Assembly: GCA_964617455.1 (NCBI GenBank)
Contig: CAZTYF010000004.1
Span: forward strand, 1-64,000
Origin: Monoglobus sp964617455
Lineage (GTDB): Bacteria > Bacillota > Clostridia > Monoglobales > Monoglobaceae
Direction of reading: 5' to 3'
Length of the DNA stretch: 64,000 nt
Made by a program: the position numbers and the translations under genes. Under the pieces are notes generated by a model, which saw only the letters and a list, made by a program, of their open reading frames with translations, made no database searches and was not told the origin of the DNA. Positions 1 to 8,870 of the stretch are shown here, piece after piece; the first letter of the stretch is position 1, and each line of letters starts with the position of its first letter.

Positions 1-3000
1 CAGGAGCCGTTGTGGGTGCTTCGGGTTCGCCGGATGCTTCGGGCTCCGCCGTGGCGGCGGGTCTCGGGGTTACCGCACTTGTGCCGCCCGTGCTGAAGTT
101 GGAATCAAACGGCGCACCGCCGCCTCCGGTTGAAGGTCTCCTTGTGGGTGTGGGAGCGGTGGATTCAACGGGTTCTTCCGAGGGTTCAACCTGATTTTCC
201 ACAGTGATGCTGACGGAATATGTATTACCTTGAGCATCTTCGATTATAATCTCGTTGGTGCCGTTGGGCAGTGAACTTAAGAATTCTCGAGTGAATGTAA
301 TGGCTCCGTTTTCAAATTTATAGCTGATTTCGCTGACCTCAACTCCGTTTGCCGTAACATTTGAAACTTCCGTAACCGTTTCGGGAAGTGTTACCGTAAC
401 ATCGCCGGGTGCGGAGGCATCATATTTTTGCTCCTCAAGAGGTTGCGGTGTGACGGTGGGCTCCGCTGTAGGAGCGGGTGCCTCGGTTACCTCAGGTGCG
501 GCCGTGGGTGCTTCGGTTACCTCCGGTGTGGCCGTTGGTGCTTCGGTTACCTCCGGCGCAGTTGTGGGTGCCTGGGTTACCTCCGGCGCGGCCGTGGGTG
601 CTTCGGTTACCTCAGGCGCAGCCGTGGGTGCCTCCGTTGGGGCTTCGGTGGGAGCTGCGGTGGGTTCCTCGGAGGGAACCGGCGTGGGGGTTGCCGGGAT
701 TACGGCTCCTTCGTAGGGAGTTGACGGAGCGTCGGGATTGGGCAGAACGATATCCGCCACCGTTTCCGCGGCATAGTTGTGGTTGTCGGGGATAATCTGG
801 CTTTCCTCGTTGGGGTTTTGTGTCAGAATGTAGCAGAACACCAGAGCCTTTGCCGCCTTGGCTCTTGTTACATGAACCTGAGGTTCAAGCTCGTCGCCGA
901 CTTTTATCTGGCCTCTTGTCAATCCCTTTTCGGAGCGCATCATGCCTAAGTTATAGGCCTCTTTCACCTTGCCGTAGAGGGAGGGCGTGATGCTTCCGAT
1001 ATCCGTAACGGCCGCCCATCCTACCAAAGGAATATAGGGTGAGCCTTCGTAGTGAAGATTGGGATCATAATTGGGGTCGTCCGGTGAGGGCACGCCGCCG
1101 TTTTGGCTCATATACGCAACCTTGTTCCAGTTACCGTTTTCATCCTTACCGTAGGCCGCAAGATAGGCATCATAGAGCACGGCGCCCATTGCCTCTCTGG
1201 TAAGAGCCGCATCACTTGCTATGACCGTTGTATCAACAAAGGCGGGCTCGCTTCTGTAAACAGCCGAAACCTCACAGTCGCCGGTAACCTTGAATACGGC
1301 TTCTCTGCCGGTGCTGCCCTCAACGGGAGTGCCGTCTACGGTAATTTTGTCATTGAGATATCCGTCGGATGCAATGGCAACGACTCTGATTTCGTCATTT
1401 GCGTTTACCTGCAAGGATTCCTTGGATTGAGGATAGTCGTTGGATTCGTATTTTACGCCGAACAGTCTGCCTGTGCCGCCCCGGGCCCAAAGTTGATATT
1501 CCGTATCGGCCTTAACATTGAATTGAACGGAACCGTAAACCGTGGCACCCGTGCCCTCTCCCGGCAGGGTCTGGGATTGGGTTCCTTCGGCATCCACAAG
1601 TTCAATCGCCTTGTTGTCGTTGAAGCGGGCATACACCGTGATTACGCCGTCTGCCTTGGAATAGTATTTAACTATCTTTTCGGGGCTCGCATTTCTGAAT
1701 TCTATATAGTTGCCCGTAATCTCACTGTTATCCGTGAACTTGCCTTTGTCGTCGCTTGAGGCTACAATATTGGCGGGAGCGGTCATGGTCATATAATCGT
1801 TATCCGCAAACACCTGTTCCGCCTTGACATTCGCGGGAACATCGCCGGTGGCGGTCTTGAAAGCGCTGTTGTTATAGACGGTAATTTCGCCGCCCTCAAC
1901 CTGCTTTACGGTAACAGTATACTGATCCGCCGCAGCCTGTGCTTCACCGGGAGTATATTCGGCAGGACCCGATATAACGGGAACATATTCGTTGGCGGCT
2001 GCGGGAGGATTCTCCGCGGCAAGTTCGGCGTTTGTCTTTACATAAGCCGAAAGAGTGTTTTCGGGGAGGCCGAACACCTTTTCCATGCCTTTCGCAAACT
2101 CGCCCACGGTAATCTCTTCGGTGGGTTTGAAGTTGTTGTCTTTATCCTTGTGGAGAGCTCCCAACTGGAGAGCCTTCTCGATGGATGTTCTGTAGTAGTA
2201 ATTGTCGCTCGCCTGTTTTGTTGCACCGGGAACTACGTCCACTGCATCAACGTCCACTGCTTGTTCCGGCAAAACAGCGGACCAATCCTTGGTTTGGGCT
2301 GCGGTTTTAACCGTTTCGGGCATATAGGACACAAGCTTCTCCATTATGGCCTTGTCGTTATACGTGTCGGTTTCGGCGACGCTTTGGTCATAGATGCTCT
2401 GGAGTATGATGCGGCAGAACTGTTTTGCCGCAGCTTCCCTGTAGTGGGTGCCGTCGCCGCTTGCTCCGTTGGCGGAGTTGTTGGCGGGAGTTTCACCTGC
2501 TTCAACGCTGTTGTAGGTCCAAACGCCCTCGTTTTTGTCAAGCTTTTTATAATAATCCACGACGCCCTGATAAAGTTCTACATATGCGACAGCCGGGTCC
2601 GAGGCGGCTTTTGCCTTCATATTTGCCGGGGAATCGGGATTGAATGTGGTGGCTCCGCCGGCGCTTCGAGGCATGGGCGATACCAAAACGGGAGTCATAC
2701 CCCGTGCCTTTATGGCATTTACATACATATCAAGCCATCTGTTATACAGAGCATTGTTCTGGGCCGCAGTGCCTTTCGTATAGTTTGTGCCTCTGTCGAA
2801 ACGGGTCTCCGCAGGAGATTCATCGTTATGGGCCGAGTGGAGAAATACGTAATCTCCCTCTTTGCCGTTTATAAGCACATCATTGAATCTGCCCTCGGTG
2901 TAGTTATTCCTCATGCAGCGTCCGCCCATGGAATAGTTTATAACATTGACCTTGCTTAAATCGAAGTAATTATAGAGGGTCTGTCCCCAGGAACTGATAG

Positions 3001-3739
3001 TCTCATTAAAGGTGTAGGTCTTTTGGGTGGAGTCACCCAGGATATGGATTGTGGGTTTGTCCCCTGCCGCAGCCTTGGCGATGGGAGTTATGGAAATTGA
3101 CTTTACCGTTACCGTTTGAGGAGCGTCTGCGGTGGGCAATTTTGCCGGCTCGATATCAAGCTCCACAAAGCTTTCACCTGTTGAAAAATCATAGGACCAA
3201 GTGTCTTTTGCCTCGTTCCAGGTTGCAACCGTTGTCCTCTTAACATGGCCTGCGGTATCCCAAGCATTTGTGCTTGTCAGTCTTGAATAGTCAATACCCG
3301 TGGGGGCGATTTTTGTGTTGTCGCCGTTTGAGGAACCGCCGAGCGTAACCTCAAGATGATATGCTCCGGGCTCCACATCCTGCCTGTAGATAAGACCGCC
3401 GTAATTTGTGTAGTTATTGCTTTCGAGATACTTGCCGTTTGCAAGGTATGCACCGTCGCTTTCGGTTACACTTGCACCCTCTGCGCCGACTGTGATTTTG
3501 TCGGTACCCGCAACCGTTCTGTCATATTTCTCGGGCATAATGGCACCCGAAGTCGACACAAAACCTGCCTTATTTTCCCCGCCGTATAAGGGAACCTCGG
3601 TCATTTTTGTGAAGTCGGCCACAATGGCATCTGCCGCCGCCTGTCCATCCTCATTCTCCGCCGCCGATACGGGCAAAATCACCATGGTGGCAATCATGGC
3701 AACAGCCACAACCAGCGACAAAATTCGTCCTTTTTCCAT
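1..3739 (-). CDS. Secreted rhamnogalacturonan acetylesterase-like SGNH hydrolase, multidomain, C-terminus cut by window edge
   Basis: The frame is open from an ATG at 3739 to the left edge, about 1246 codons with no stop, so the C-terminus lies outside the window. An AAGGAGG site precedes the ATG. A signal peptide (residues 1-27, ending VSAAEN) is followed by an N-terminal beta-rich module and then an SGNH esterase core. The core has GDST near residue 236, SMGGRC near 262, HND near 302 and DGTH near 430, which is the block pattern of rhamnogalacturonan acetylesterases (pectin side-chain deacetylation). After the core come two weak SLH-like stretches (about 530-560 and 860-960), a beta-sandwich-like region (about 670-770), a Thr/Ala/Pro/Glu repeat linker (about 1013-1100) and another beta module. 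The protein is probably extracellular and wall-associated. It is the last gene of the leftward series, 22 bases after the DUF2156 gene. The esterase family is fairly sure; the substrate is inferred. Confidence 0.85.
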   Translation of the reverse strand, partial: MEKGRILSLVVAVAMIATMVILPVSAAENEDGQAAADAIVADFTKMTEVPLYGGENKAGFVSTSGAIMPEKYDRTVAGTDKITVGAEGASVTESDGAYLANGKYLESNNYTNYGGLIYRQDVEPGAYHLEVTLGGSSNGDNTKIAPTGIDYSRLTSTNAWDTAGHVKRTTVATWNEAKDTWSYDFSTGESFVELDIEPAKLPTADAPQTVTVKSISITPIAKAAAGDKPTIHILGDSTQKTYTFNETISSWGQTLYNYFDLSKVNVINYSMGGRCMRNNYTEGRFNDVLINGKEGDYVFLHSAHNDESPAETRFDRGTNYTKGTAAQNNALYNRWLDMYVNAIKARGMTPVLVSPMPRSAGGATTFNPDSPANMKAKAASDPAVAYVELYQGVVDYYKKLDKNEGVWTYNSVEAGETPANNSANGASGDGTHYREAAAKQFCRIILQSIYDQSVAETDTYNDKAIMEKLVSYMPETVKTAAQTKDWSAVLPEQAVDVDAVDVVPGATKQASDNYYYRTSIEKALQLGALHKDKDNNFKPTEEITVGEFAKGMEKVFGLPENTLSAYVKTNAELAAENPPAAANEYVPVISGPAEYTPGEAQAAADQYTVTVKQVEGGEITVYNNSAFKTATGDVPANVKAEQVFADNDYMTMTAPANIVASSDDKGKFTDNSEITGNYIEFRNASPEKIVKYYSKADGVITVYARFNDNKAIELVDAEGTQSQTLPGEGTGATVYGSVQFNVKADTEYQLWARGGTGRLFGVKYESNDYPQSKESLQVNANDEIRVVAIASDGYLNDKITVDGTPVEGSTGREAVFKVTGDCEVSAVYRSEPAFVDTTVIASDAALTREAMGAVLYDAYLAAYGKDENGNWNKVAYMSQNGGVPSPDDPNYDPNLHYEGSPYIPLVGWAAVTDIGSITPSLYGKVKEAYNLGMMRSEKGLTRGQIKVGDELEPQVHVTRAKAAKALVFCYILTQNPNEESQIIPDNHNYAAETVADIVLPNPDAPSTPYEGAVIPATPTPVPSEEPTAAPTEAPTEAPTAAPEVTEAPTAAPEVTQAPTTAPEVTEAPTATPEVTEAPTAAPEVTEAPAPTAEPTVTPQPLEEQKYDASAPGDVTVTLPETVTEVSNVTANGVEVSEISYKFENGAITFTREFLSSLPNGTNEIIIEDAQGNTYSVSITVENQVEPSEEPVESTAPTPTRRPSTGGGGAPFDSNFSTGGTSAVTPRPAATAEPEASGEPEAPTTAP
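480..629 (-). repeat. Five tandem 30-bp units encoding a Pro/Thr/Glu linker
   Basis: Five in-frame 30-bp units (480-509, 510-539, 540-569, 570-599, 600-629) differ by only a few substitutions, with degenerate copies on either side. Read on the minus strand each gives ten residues of the type TAAPEVTEAP. This is an extended surface-protein linker inside the esterase gene, and its copy number could vary between strains by slippage. Confidence 0.9.
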
Positions 3740-3761
3740 TTCTGTTTTCCTCCTTGATATT

Positions 3762-4703
3762 TTAATTTGTTTTTATTTTCCTGTCATTGAAAATTCCGAA
3801 ATACTTCTTTAGCATAAAGCTGGGTCTGTATCTTGATTTGGACCGCCTGAGCCCCGACAAACCGATGTCCTCTTCCATATTGGTGTATTTCGCCCGATCG
3901 CAAAAAGTTCTCACATGCTCTCTCAAAATGTATTTGTATATTTGCTGATATGCCACGTCTCCCTTTTGGGCCATTATATCAAAGGCACCTCCCGGAAGAA
4001 CGGAACCGTAGGCATAACCTCTGACGGCTCTTCCCACATAGACGACAATTCCCTCCAAGCCGAGGCGGTCGAAATTTCTGAGACCTCGTATTACGGAATC
4101 ATTTTCGGCCATAAGGGAGGCTCCGTCCGAATTCCTCTCAAGGTTATTCTCAAGCCACTCCCGCTGGAACTTTATGATTCGCTCTATGTTGGTCTTTGAA
4201 ATGGGCTCCACTGCCGCATCATCGCCGTAGAGATTCAAAAACCTGTGTATCGCCCTACGCTGCTTTGCGAGGGCCGAGGAGTCAAAATCCCGAAAGCTTT
4301 CGCTAATATACATATATTCGTTCCAATCCTCCGATTCAAGAAACGAAATCTTGTATTCCGGGATATTTTCAAGGTTTTTGCGAATTTCTTCCGTAACGGC
4401 AAAGAGATAGGCCATATGCCTTTCCGCCCGAGCCGTTTTGAATATCTCATCCAAGGCTTCCTTCATATCTTCCGCACCGAGAGGCGGGAAGTAGGCGATT
4501 TTGTCCTTCGAAACAATGCTCACCTTTCGGCCCGGCTGTCTGATGTAGAGAACCTCATCCTTTTCGGCAATCTCGGTCTTATACTCAAGAGCCTGGCAAT
4601 AGAGGTTTGCAAAGTTCATTTGGCATGAATTTGATTTTGTCTCCCTCAGATATTCACCGACAAAGTTCATGTCGGAAAGTTCGATAGGTCTGAATTTTAA
4701 AAT
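3762..4703 (-). CDS. DUF2156 / LPG_synthase_C-type acyltransferase-fold protein
   Basis: The C-terminal block NMEEDIGLSGLRRSK followed by YRP is typical of DUF2156, the GNAT-like fold shared with the C-terminal domain of phosphatidylglycerol lysyltransferase. There is no membrane domain, so this is the soluble stand-alone form, whose substrate is unknown. The first ATG is at 4670, but the reading frame continues upstream with ILKFRPIELSD, which resembles the usual family N-terminus (a short strand LxFxPI before the first helix). An AAGGAG site lies nine bases before an ATT codon at 4703, while the ATG at 4670 has no such site. I therefore place the start at ATT 4703 (313 residues); the conservative alternative is 4670 (302 residues). 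It sits 44 bases after the YkgJ-type gene and 22 bases before the esterase gene. Confidence 0.75.
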   Translation of the reverse strand: MLKFRPIELSDMNFVGEYLRETKSNSCQMNFANLYCQALEYKTEIAEKDEVLYIRQPGRKVSIVSKDKIAYFPPLGAEDMKEALDEIFKTARAERHMAYLFAVTEEIRKNLENIPEYKISFLESEDWNEYMYISESFRDFDSSALAKQRRAIHRFLNLYGDDAAVEPISKTNIERIIKFQREWLENNLERNSDGASLMAENDSVIRGLRNFDRLGLEGIVVYVGRAVRGYAYGSVLPGGAFDIMAQKGDVAYQQIYKYILREHVRTFCDRAKYTNMEEDIGLSGLRRSKSRYRPSFMLKKYFGIFNDRKIKTN

Positions 4704-4712
4704 AGTAACGCA

Positions 4713-4718
4713 CTCCTT
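4713..4718 (-). promoter_or_regulatory. Ribosome binding site pointing to an ATT start
   Basis: AAGGAG on the minus strand lies nine bases ahead of the ATT at 4703-4701, which is ideal spacing, and 42 bases ahead of the first ATG, which is too far. It decides the start of the DUF2156 gene. Confidence 0.55.
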
Positions 4719-4747
4719 ACGGTATTCCTCTCAAAAATGCTATTCGG

Positions 4748-5251
4748 TTACAGAGTCTCATCAAATTCCATCAAAACGGGAAATCCCTCCCGATACTCTT
4801 TTATGATGCCCGGTGTCTTTTTCGCCTCGTCGAATATAACATTTCCAAGCCCCTTTTCCACCAAATCAACAACCCTCTCAATGGGGGTGTTGTTTATGAC
4901 GGGGCAGGTGGGGGTTAGGGCAATGAGGATTTTGCCGGACTTGTTCATAATCCTGAGCGGCCAAATTTTGCAATCAAAAGGCTTTTCGTCATCGCGGAGG
5001 ACACATCCCGATTCGGTGTTGAGAAACGGGCAGGGTGCCTCTTCGTCGGGGTTTGGGGTTTTGTAGCTTCCGTCAATGTCAACGGTGAACATATCCCCCG
5101 ATTTTTTGAATTTGGCGCCTCTGTATTTCTCCGCCAAAGCAGCAACCGACTCGGCATCAAACAGGGGAGTTTCCCAAAGGCTTTGCCGTTTGAAAGCACA
5201 GCAAAATCTACATCGGGCACACTCTTCTTTTGACAAAATCGAAGACAGCAT
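4748..5251 (-). CDS. YkgJ-type cysteine-cluster protein
   Basis: This 167-residue protein has an N-terminal CARCRFCC motif (about residues 11-18), a central CPFL and GCVLR region, and PFDCKIWPL (about 90-98). That is the conserved cysteine pattern of the YkgJ/UPF0153 family, which binds zinc or iron and has no firmly assigned reaction. The start at 5251 has a GGGAGG site seven bases upstream. The gene lies between the HIT gene and the DUF2156 gene in a leftward series that probably continues from the rnf operon, with a strong hairpin just upstream (5273-5310). Family assignment is good; function is unknown. Confidence 0.8.
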   Translation of the reverse strand: MLSSILSKEECARCRFCCAFKRQSLWETPLFDAESVAALAEKYRGAKFKKSGDMFTVDIDGSYKTPNPDEEAPCPFLNTESGCVLRDDEKPFDCKIWPLRIMNKSGKILIALTPTCPVINNTPIERVVDLVEKGLGNVIFDEAKKTPGIIKEYREGFPVLMEFDETL

Positions 5252-5272
5252 AACAGACCTCCCATATGTCGC

Positions 5273-5310
5273 AAGTCAAGCAGAGCCGCCGAAACGGGTC
5301 TGCTTGACTT
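5273..5310 (-). terminator. Intercistronic 12-bp hairpin between the HIT and YkgJ-type genes
   Basis: The arms AAGTCAAGCAGA (5273-5284) and TCTGCTTGACTT (5299-5310) pair perfectly, and the loop contains CCG-AAA-CGG. There is no clear U-run on the minus-strand side, so it may attenuate or protect mRNA ends rather than terminate fully. Confidence 0.5.
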
Positions 5311-5316
5311 TGTATC

Positions 5317-5748
5317 TCAGTTTAAACTTTTAAGAGCGTCACCGATAGCTTTGACCAATTCGTCATATTCGGCATCTTCCAAATAAACTCTGTCGGGATT
5401 CATGGCAAAAGTTCCACCCCACTCAAACTCATCGGTATATTTGGGCACAAGATGCACATGAAGGTGATGGCCCGTGTCCCCGTAAGCTCCGTAGTTTACC
5501 TTTTGGGGTTTGAACAGCTTTTGAAGGACCGTTGAAATTTTTGCTATGTCCTCAATATAGGCGGCCCTCTCCTCTTTGGAAAGCTCGGTCATATCCCCCA
5601 CATGCTTTTTATGGGCGGCAATGACCCTGCCTCTGTGGCTTTGCTCTTTGAACAGATATACCTTGCACGTGTCAAGTTCGCATATCTTGATTCCGAATTT
5701 CGCAACCAATTCCCCCTCGACACAGTATGCACAATTACCGTCAATCAT
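5317..5748 (-). CDS. HIT family nucleotide hydrolase/transferase
   Basis: This 143-residue protein has the histidine-triad motif HLHVHLV, with histidines at about 95, 97 and 99, the family's nucleotide-phosphate catalytic site. Two N-terminal cysteines (CAYC, residues 6-9) may bind zinc, as in several HIT proteins. HIT enzymes hydrolyse nucleoside phosphoramidates or dinucleoside polyphosphates; the substrate here cannot be told. The start at 5748 follows an AAGGAGGG site. It lies 48 bases after rnfB, so it is likely co-transcribed with the rnf operon. Confidence 0.9.
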   Translation of the reverse strand: MIDGNCAYCVEGELVAKFGIKICELDTCKVYLFKEQSHRGRVIAAHKKHVGDMTELSKEERAAYIEDIAKISTVLQKLFKPQKVNYGAYGDTGHHLHVHLVPKYTDEFEWGGTFAMNPDRVYLEDAEYDELVKAIGDALKSLN

Positions 5749-5796
5749 TTCGTTCCCTCCTTACGGATTTCAAAGATTTCAAATATTTCGGCGTTT

Positions 5797-6879
5797 TCAC
5801 TGCTCTCGGGTCTCGATTTCCTGAGTCGAATCGATATCCTCTGCGGCCTTTGCTTTGGAGGCCGCAGCTTCACGAGCCTTTGTGTCCTTTTCGATATTCT
5901 CTTTTACAACTCTGTTGAACTTTGTATCGGCCTTAACCTGGTCCGATTTAACCTCTTTTTCCTTCTCGCCCGCCGATTGGTTTTGGTCTTTAAGCTGAGC
6001 GGCTTTTTTGGCTTTCAGAGCCTCAATCTGCTCCGGAGTGAGTTTGGGCTTGGCAGGCTTAACCTCCGGACGAACCAAACCTTCGGGCGTAACTTTGTTG
6101 ATAGCCTTTTGAGGACATTTTTGGGCACAGAGGCCGCAGTTCACGCATTTCGCAGGGTCAATAACCGCCAAATTGTCGCTTATCGAAATTGCACCTTTGG
6201 GGCAGGTTTTGGCGCAAATGCCGCAGCCTATGCAGCCCACCTGGCAGTCATGTCTTGTGACTTTGCCCTTTTCAACGCTTTTGCAGTTTATGGTATATTT
6301 GCTGCGCAAAGGCAAAATCTTGATAACCTTTTTGGGGCACTGTTCGGCACAGGCGCCGCAGCCCACGCATTTGTCTATGTTTACATATGCAACGCCGTTT
6401 TGGATGCTTATGGCATCGAACTTACAAACCTTGACGCAGGAGCCGAAACCCAAACAGCCGTAGGCGCACATCTTTTCGCCGCCGCCCAATTTGTGGGCAC
6501 TGTGGCAATCTCGGGGACCGTCGAAATAGTACTTTTGAACAGCTCTCTCCGGGCTGCCGTTGCACAGAACTCTGGCCACCATCTTTTCCTTTTTTTCTGC
6601 CTTTACGCCCATGATTTCCGAAATTTTTTCCGCCACCGCTTCTCCGCCGACGGGACAGGCGTTGGTTTTGACGCCGCCCTTGCACAGGGCCGTTGCATAG
6701 GCCGAACAGCCCGCAAATCCGCAGCCGCCGCAGTTGGCTCCGGGCAGCACTTCCAAAATCTTGGGAATACGCTCATCTTCTTTCACGGCGAACACCTTTG
6801 AGGCAACTCCGAGGAGCACGCCGAATATCAAACCCATGCCTCCGATAATAAGGACGGGAATCAAAATACCGTTAATCAT
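5797..6879 (-). CDS. rnfB: Rnf complex subunit RnfB (iron-sulfur ferredoxin-type subunit)
   Basis: RnfB takes electrons from reduced ferredoxin into the membrane Rnf complex (ferredoxin:NAD+ oxidoreductase, Na+ or H+ pumping). The sequence shows one N-terminal membrane helix (about 4-28), a cysteine domain with Cys 50, 53, 58, 66 and 75 for one [4Fe-4S], then two paired ferredoxin modules. Their motifs are CLGFGSCVKVC and CVGCGACAEQC (about 140-180) and CIGCGICAKTC and CVNCGLCAQKC (about 215-257). This is the long, multi-cluster form typical of clostridia and acetogens, not the short proteobacterial RsxB. The last 85 or so residues are a Lys/Ala/Glu-rich tail with no recognised fold. It is the sixth gene of rnfCDGEAB, 15 bases after rnfA, with a GGAGGG ribosome binding site. 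Confidence 0.97.
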   Translation of the reverse strand: MINGILIPVLIIGGMGLIFGVLLGVASKVFAVKEDERIPKILEVLPGANCGGCGFAGCSAYATALCKGGVKTNACPVGGEAVAEKISEIMGVKAEKKEKMVARVLCNGSPERAVQKYYFDGPRDCHSAHKLGGGEKMCAYGCLGFGSCVKVCKFDAISIQNGVAYVNIDKCVGCGACAEQCPKKVIKILPLRSKYTINCKSVEKGKVTRHDCQVGCIGCGICAKTCPKGAISISDNLAVIDPAKCVNCGLCAQKCPQKAINKVTPEGLVRPEVKPAKPKLTPEQIEALKAKKAAQLKDQNQSAGEKEKEVKSDQVKADTKFNRVVKENIEKDTKAREAAASKAKAAEDIDSTQEIETREQ

Positions 6880-6894
6880 CTTCCTTCCCTCCTT

Positions 6895-7488
6895 CTAAAA
6901 ACTGAGGCCCGAAAAACCGAGAAACGCAATGGAAAGGAGTGCCGCTGTGATAAGAGTTATGGGCATACCCTTCAAGAACTCGGGGATATTCGAACTTTCC
7001 AATCTCTCTCTGACACCGGCAAAGAGCACAATGGCCAATGTGAATCCGATGCCCGCCGATGTGCCGTAGACGAGAGATTTTACAAAACTCATTTCGGTGC
7101 CGCCGAATTTTGTGATGTTTTGAATGGCAACACCCAAGACGGCACAGTTGGTCGTGATAAGGGGCAGATATACACCGAGAGCGCTGTAAAGAGACGGAAT
7201 GGTCTTTTTCAGAAACATTTCCACAAACTGAACCAGCACCGCAATTACGAGTATAAACGCAATCGTTTGCAGATATTCAAGGTGCAAAGGCACCAAGAGG
7301 TAGTTTTGAACGCACCAGGTGATGATGGAGGCGCAAGCCATAACGAAGATTACGGCAAAGCCCATACCAACCGCAGTATCAACCTTTTTGGAGACTCCCA
7401 AGAAGGGACATATTCCGAGGAACTGAACCAGCACAAAATTGTTAATCAATATTGCGCCAATCGATATAATCAACAAATCCGCAACCAT
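6895..7488 (-). CDS. rnfA: Rnf complex subunit RnfA
   Basis: This 197-residue integral membrane subunit has about six hydrophobic segments. It carries the paralogous NNFVLVQFLGICPF block that it shares with RnfE and with NqrE, and the matching second-half motif TTNCAVLGVA. In known Rnf structures RnfA and RnfE face each other and hold a membrane [2Fe-2S] cluster through conserved cysteines in these blocks (ICPF, NCAVLG), both present here. The ATG directly follows the stop of rnfE, so translation is coupled. Length is normal for the family. Confidence 0.97.
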   Translation of the reverse strand: MVADLLIISIGAILINNFVLVQFLGICPFLGVSKKVDTAVGMGFAVIFVMACASIITWCVQNYLLVPLHLEYLQTIAFILVIAVLVQFVEMFLKKTIPSLYSALGVYLPLITTNCAVLGVAIQNITKFGGTEMSFVKSLVYGTSAGIGFTLAIVLFAGVRERLESSNIPEFLKGMPITLITAALLSIAFLGFSGLSF

Positions 7489-8133
7489 TTATATGCCCTC
7501 CTTTTCTGCCTCGCTATTGCTTTTTCTGTTCTTTATTTTCTTCGTGATAACATTAATCACCGCCAAAAGCACACCCAATGTCAAGAATGCGCCGGGGGGC
7601 AATATCATCAGAGAAACGGGCTGAAAACCGTCTCCGAACAACTGAATGCCCGCAAATGTGCCCGCTCCCAATATCTCTCTGATTGAGGCGATGATAACGA
7701 GCGCACATGTAAATCCGAGGCCCATTCCGAGGCCGTCGAGGGCAGACTTGCCGACGGTGTTCTTGCTGGCAAAAGCTTCCGCCCTGCCCAAAATTATACA
7801 GTTGACAACGATTAGAGGAATGTATATTCCGAGGCTGCTGGACAGAGCCGGAACATACGCATTGAGCAGCATCTGTACAACCGTTACAAATCCTGCGATT
7901 ATAACCACAAAGGACGCTATTCTGATTTTATCCGGTATGAATTTTCTCAACAGGGAGATTACTATGTTTGAACAAACCAAAACAGCCGTGGTTGAAAGTC
8001 CCATACCTATGCCGTTCACAACCCCGGTCGTAACTGCCAAGGTGGGGCACATACCGAGGAACAACACAAGGGTCGGATTTTCGGTGATAAGACCGTTCAA
8101 AAATGTCGACAAATAGCCTTTCTTTTTTTCCAT
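7489..8133 (-). CDS. rnfE: Rnf complex subunit RnfE
   Basis: This 214-residue integral membrane protein is homologous to RnfA. It has ENPTLVLFLGMCPTLAV near the N-terminus and VNCIILGRAEAF in the middle, the RnfE/NqrD signatures carrying the cluster-ligand cysteines. It forms the membrane core with RnfA. The start codon overlaps the rnfG stop as TAATG at 8133, and the stop abuts the rnfA start. After the last helix there is a short basic tail (KKIKNRK). Confidence 0.97.
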   Translation of the reverse strand: MEKKKGYLSTFLNGLITENPTLVLFLGMCPTLAVTTGVVNGIGMGLSTTAVLVCSNIVISLLRKFIPDKIRIASFVVIIAGFVTVVQMLLNAYVPALSSSLGIYIPLIVVNCIILGRAEAFASKNTVGKSALDGLGMGLGFTCALVIIASIREILGAGTFAGIQLFGDGFQPVSLMILPPGAFLTLGVLLAVINVITKKIKNRKSNSEAEKEGI

Positions 8134-8870
8134 TACTCGGCACCTCCTTCATCAATCACATCCGTGCCCTCGGCAGACTCATCGGCCGGGGCCTCGGCTG
8201 CCGCACCTTCCTCAAGAGCTTCGCTTGCAGCCGTTTCGGCGTCAACCTCCGAGGTCGCATCCTGTTCGCCGCCCGCCGCAGCGCTTCCGCCGCTGTTGTC
8301 GGCGATAACGACCATAATATCGGCAACGGAATTATTGACCGCTTTTGTAACCGCCCTCGATGTTATCGTCGCACCGGAAATCGCATCGATTTTATTGGTA
8401 TTTCCGCCTGCGCTTCCGTTTTTGTTTACGACGATGTTTTCGGAAAGGCCCGTGTATTGGTCAATCCAGTCGGTTTGACACTTGGCGCCCAAGCCAGGTG
8501 TCTCTCCCATTTCGGTGACCTTGACCTTTGTGATTTTTCCGTCTGAGTCAACACCCGTCATAACAACCACATCGCCGCCGTAGCCCTCGGAGCAAACCGC
8601 CTCGGCCACATATCCCATTGCGCTGCCGTCCGAGGACATACCGCAATAGACTCCGTTCACGGTAACTCCGGATTCCGGGTCGGGGAGTGTGGTTCCGTCA
8701 AGCTCAAACTTTTCCGCACCCGGAAGAAGTTCCTTGAGATTGGCCTGGAATGCGGCTTCGTTGTTCTCGGCTATAATCGGTTCGGTGATCATATTGATTC
8801 CGCCGAGGAGAGCAGCGACAACAGCCGTTATGAGCAATAATTTAGCCGTGAGAGTGAGTATCTCTTTCAT
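8133..8870 (-). CDS. rnfG: Rnf complex subunit RnfG (covalent-FMN subunit)
   Basis: This 245-residue protein has one N-terminal membrane helix (about 7-28) and an extracytoplasmic FMN-binding domain. The flavinylation motif DAISGATIT (about 162-170) supplies the threonine that normally carries FMN through a phosphoester bond, attached by ApbE/Ftp, which is not in this window. Residues about 194-245 form an unusual Ala/Glu/Asp-rich tail that goes beyond the usual end of the domain. The start overlaps the rnfD stop (TAATG at 8870) and the stop overlaps the rnfE start. Confidence 0.96.
   Translation of the reverse strand: MKEILTLTAKLLLITAVVAALLGGINMITEPIIAENNEAAFQANLKELLPGAEKFELDGTTLPDPESGVTVNGVYCGMSSDGSAMGYVAEAVCSEGYGGDVVVMTGVDSDGKITKVKVTEMGETPGLGAKCQTDWIDQYTGLSENIVVNKNGSAGGNTNKIDAISGATITSRAVTKAVNNSVADIMVVIADNSGGSAAAGGEQDATSEVDAETAASEALEEGAAAEAPADESAEGTDVIDEGGAE

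Noticed and set aside
480..629. Possible CRISPR-like tandem array
   Set aside because: Units are contiguous and coding, with no spacers between them.
428..795. Plus-strand open frames with Gly/Arg/Tyr-rich or Val/Gly/Ala-rich repeats
   Set aside because: They are the opposite strand of the tandem 30-bp linker repeats in the esterase gene and have no ribosome binding site.
5602..6801. Long plus-strand frame of about 399 codons
   Set aside because: It lies entirely antisense to the HIT and rnfB genes; the minus-strand frames carry clear family motifs.
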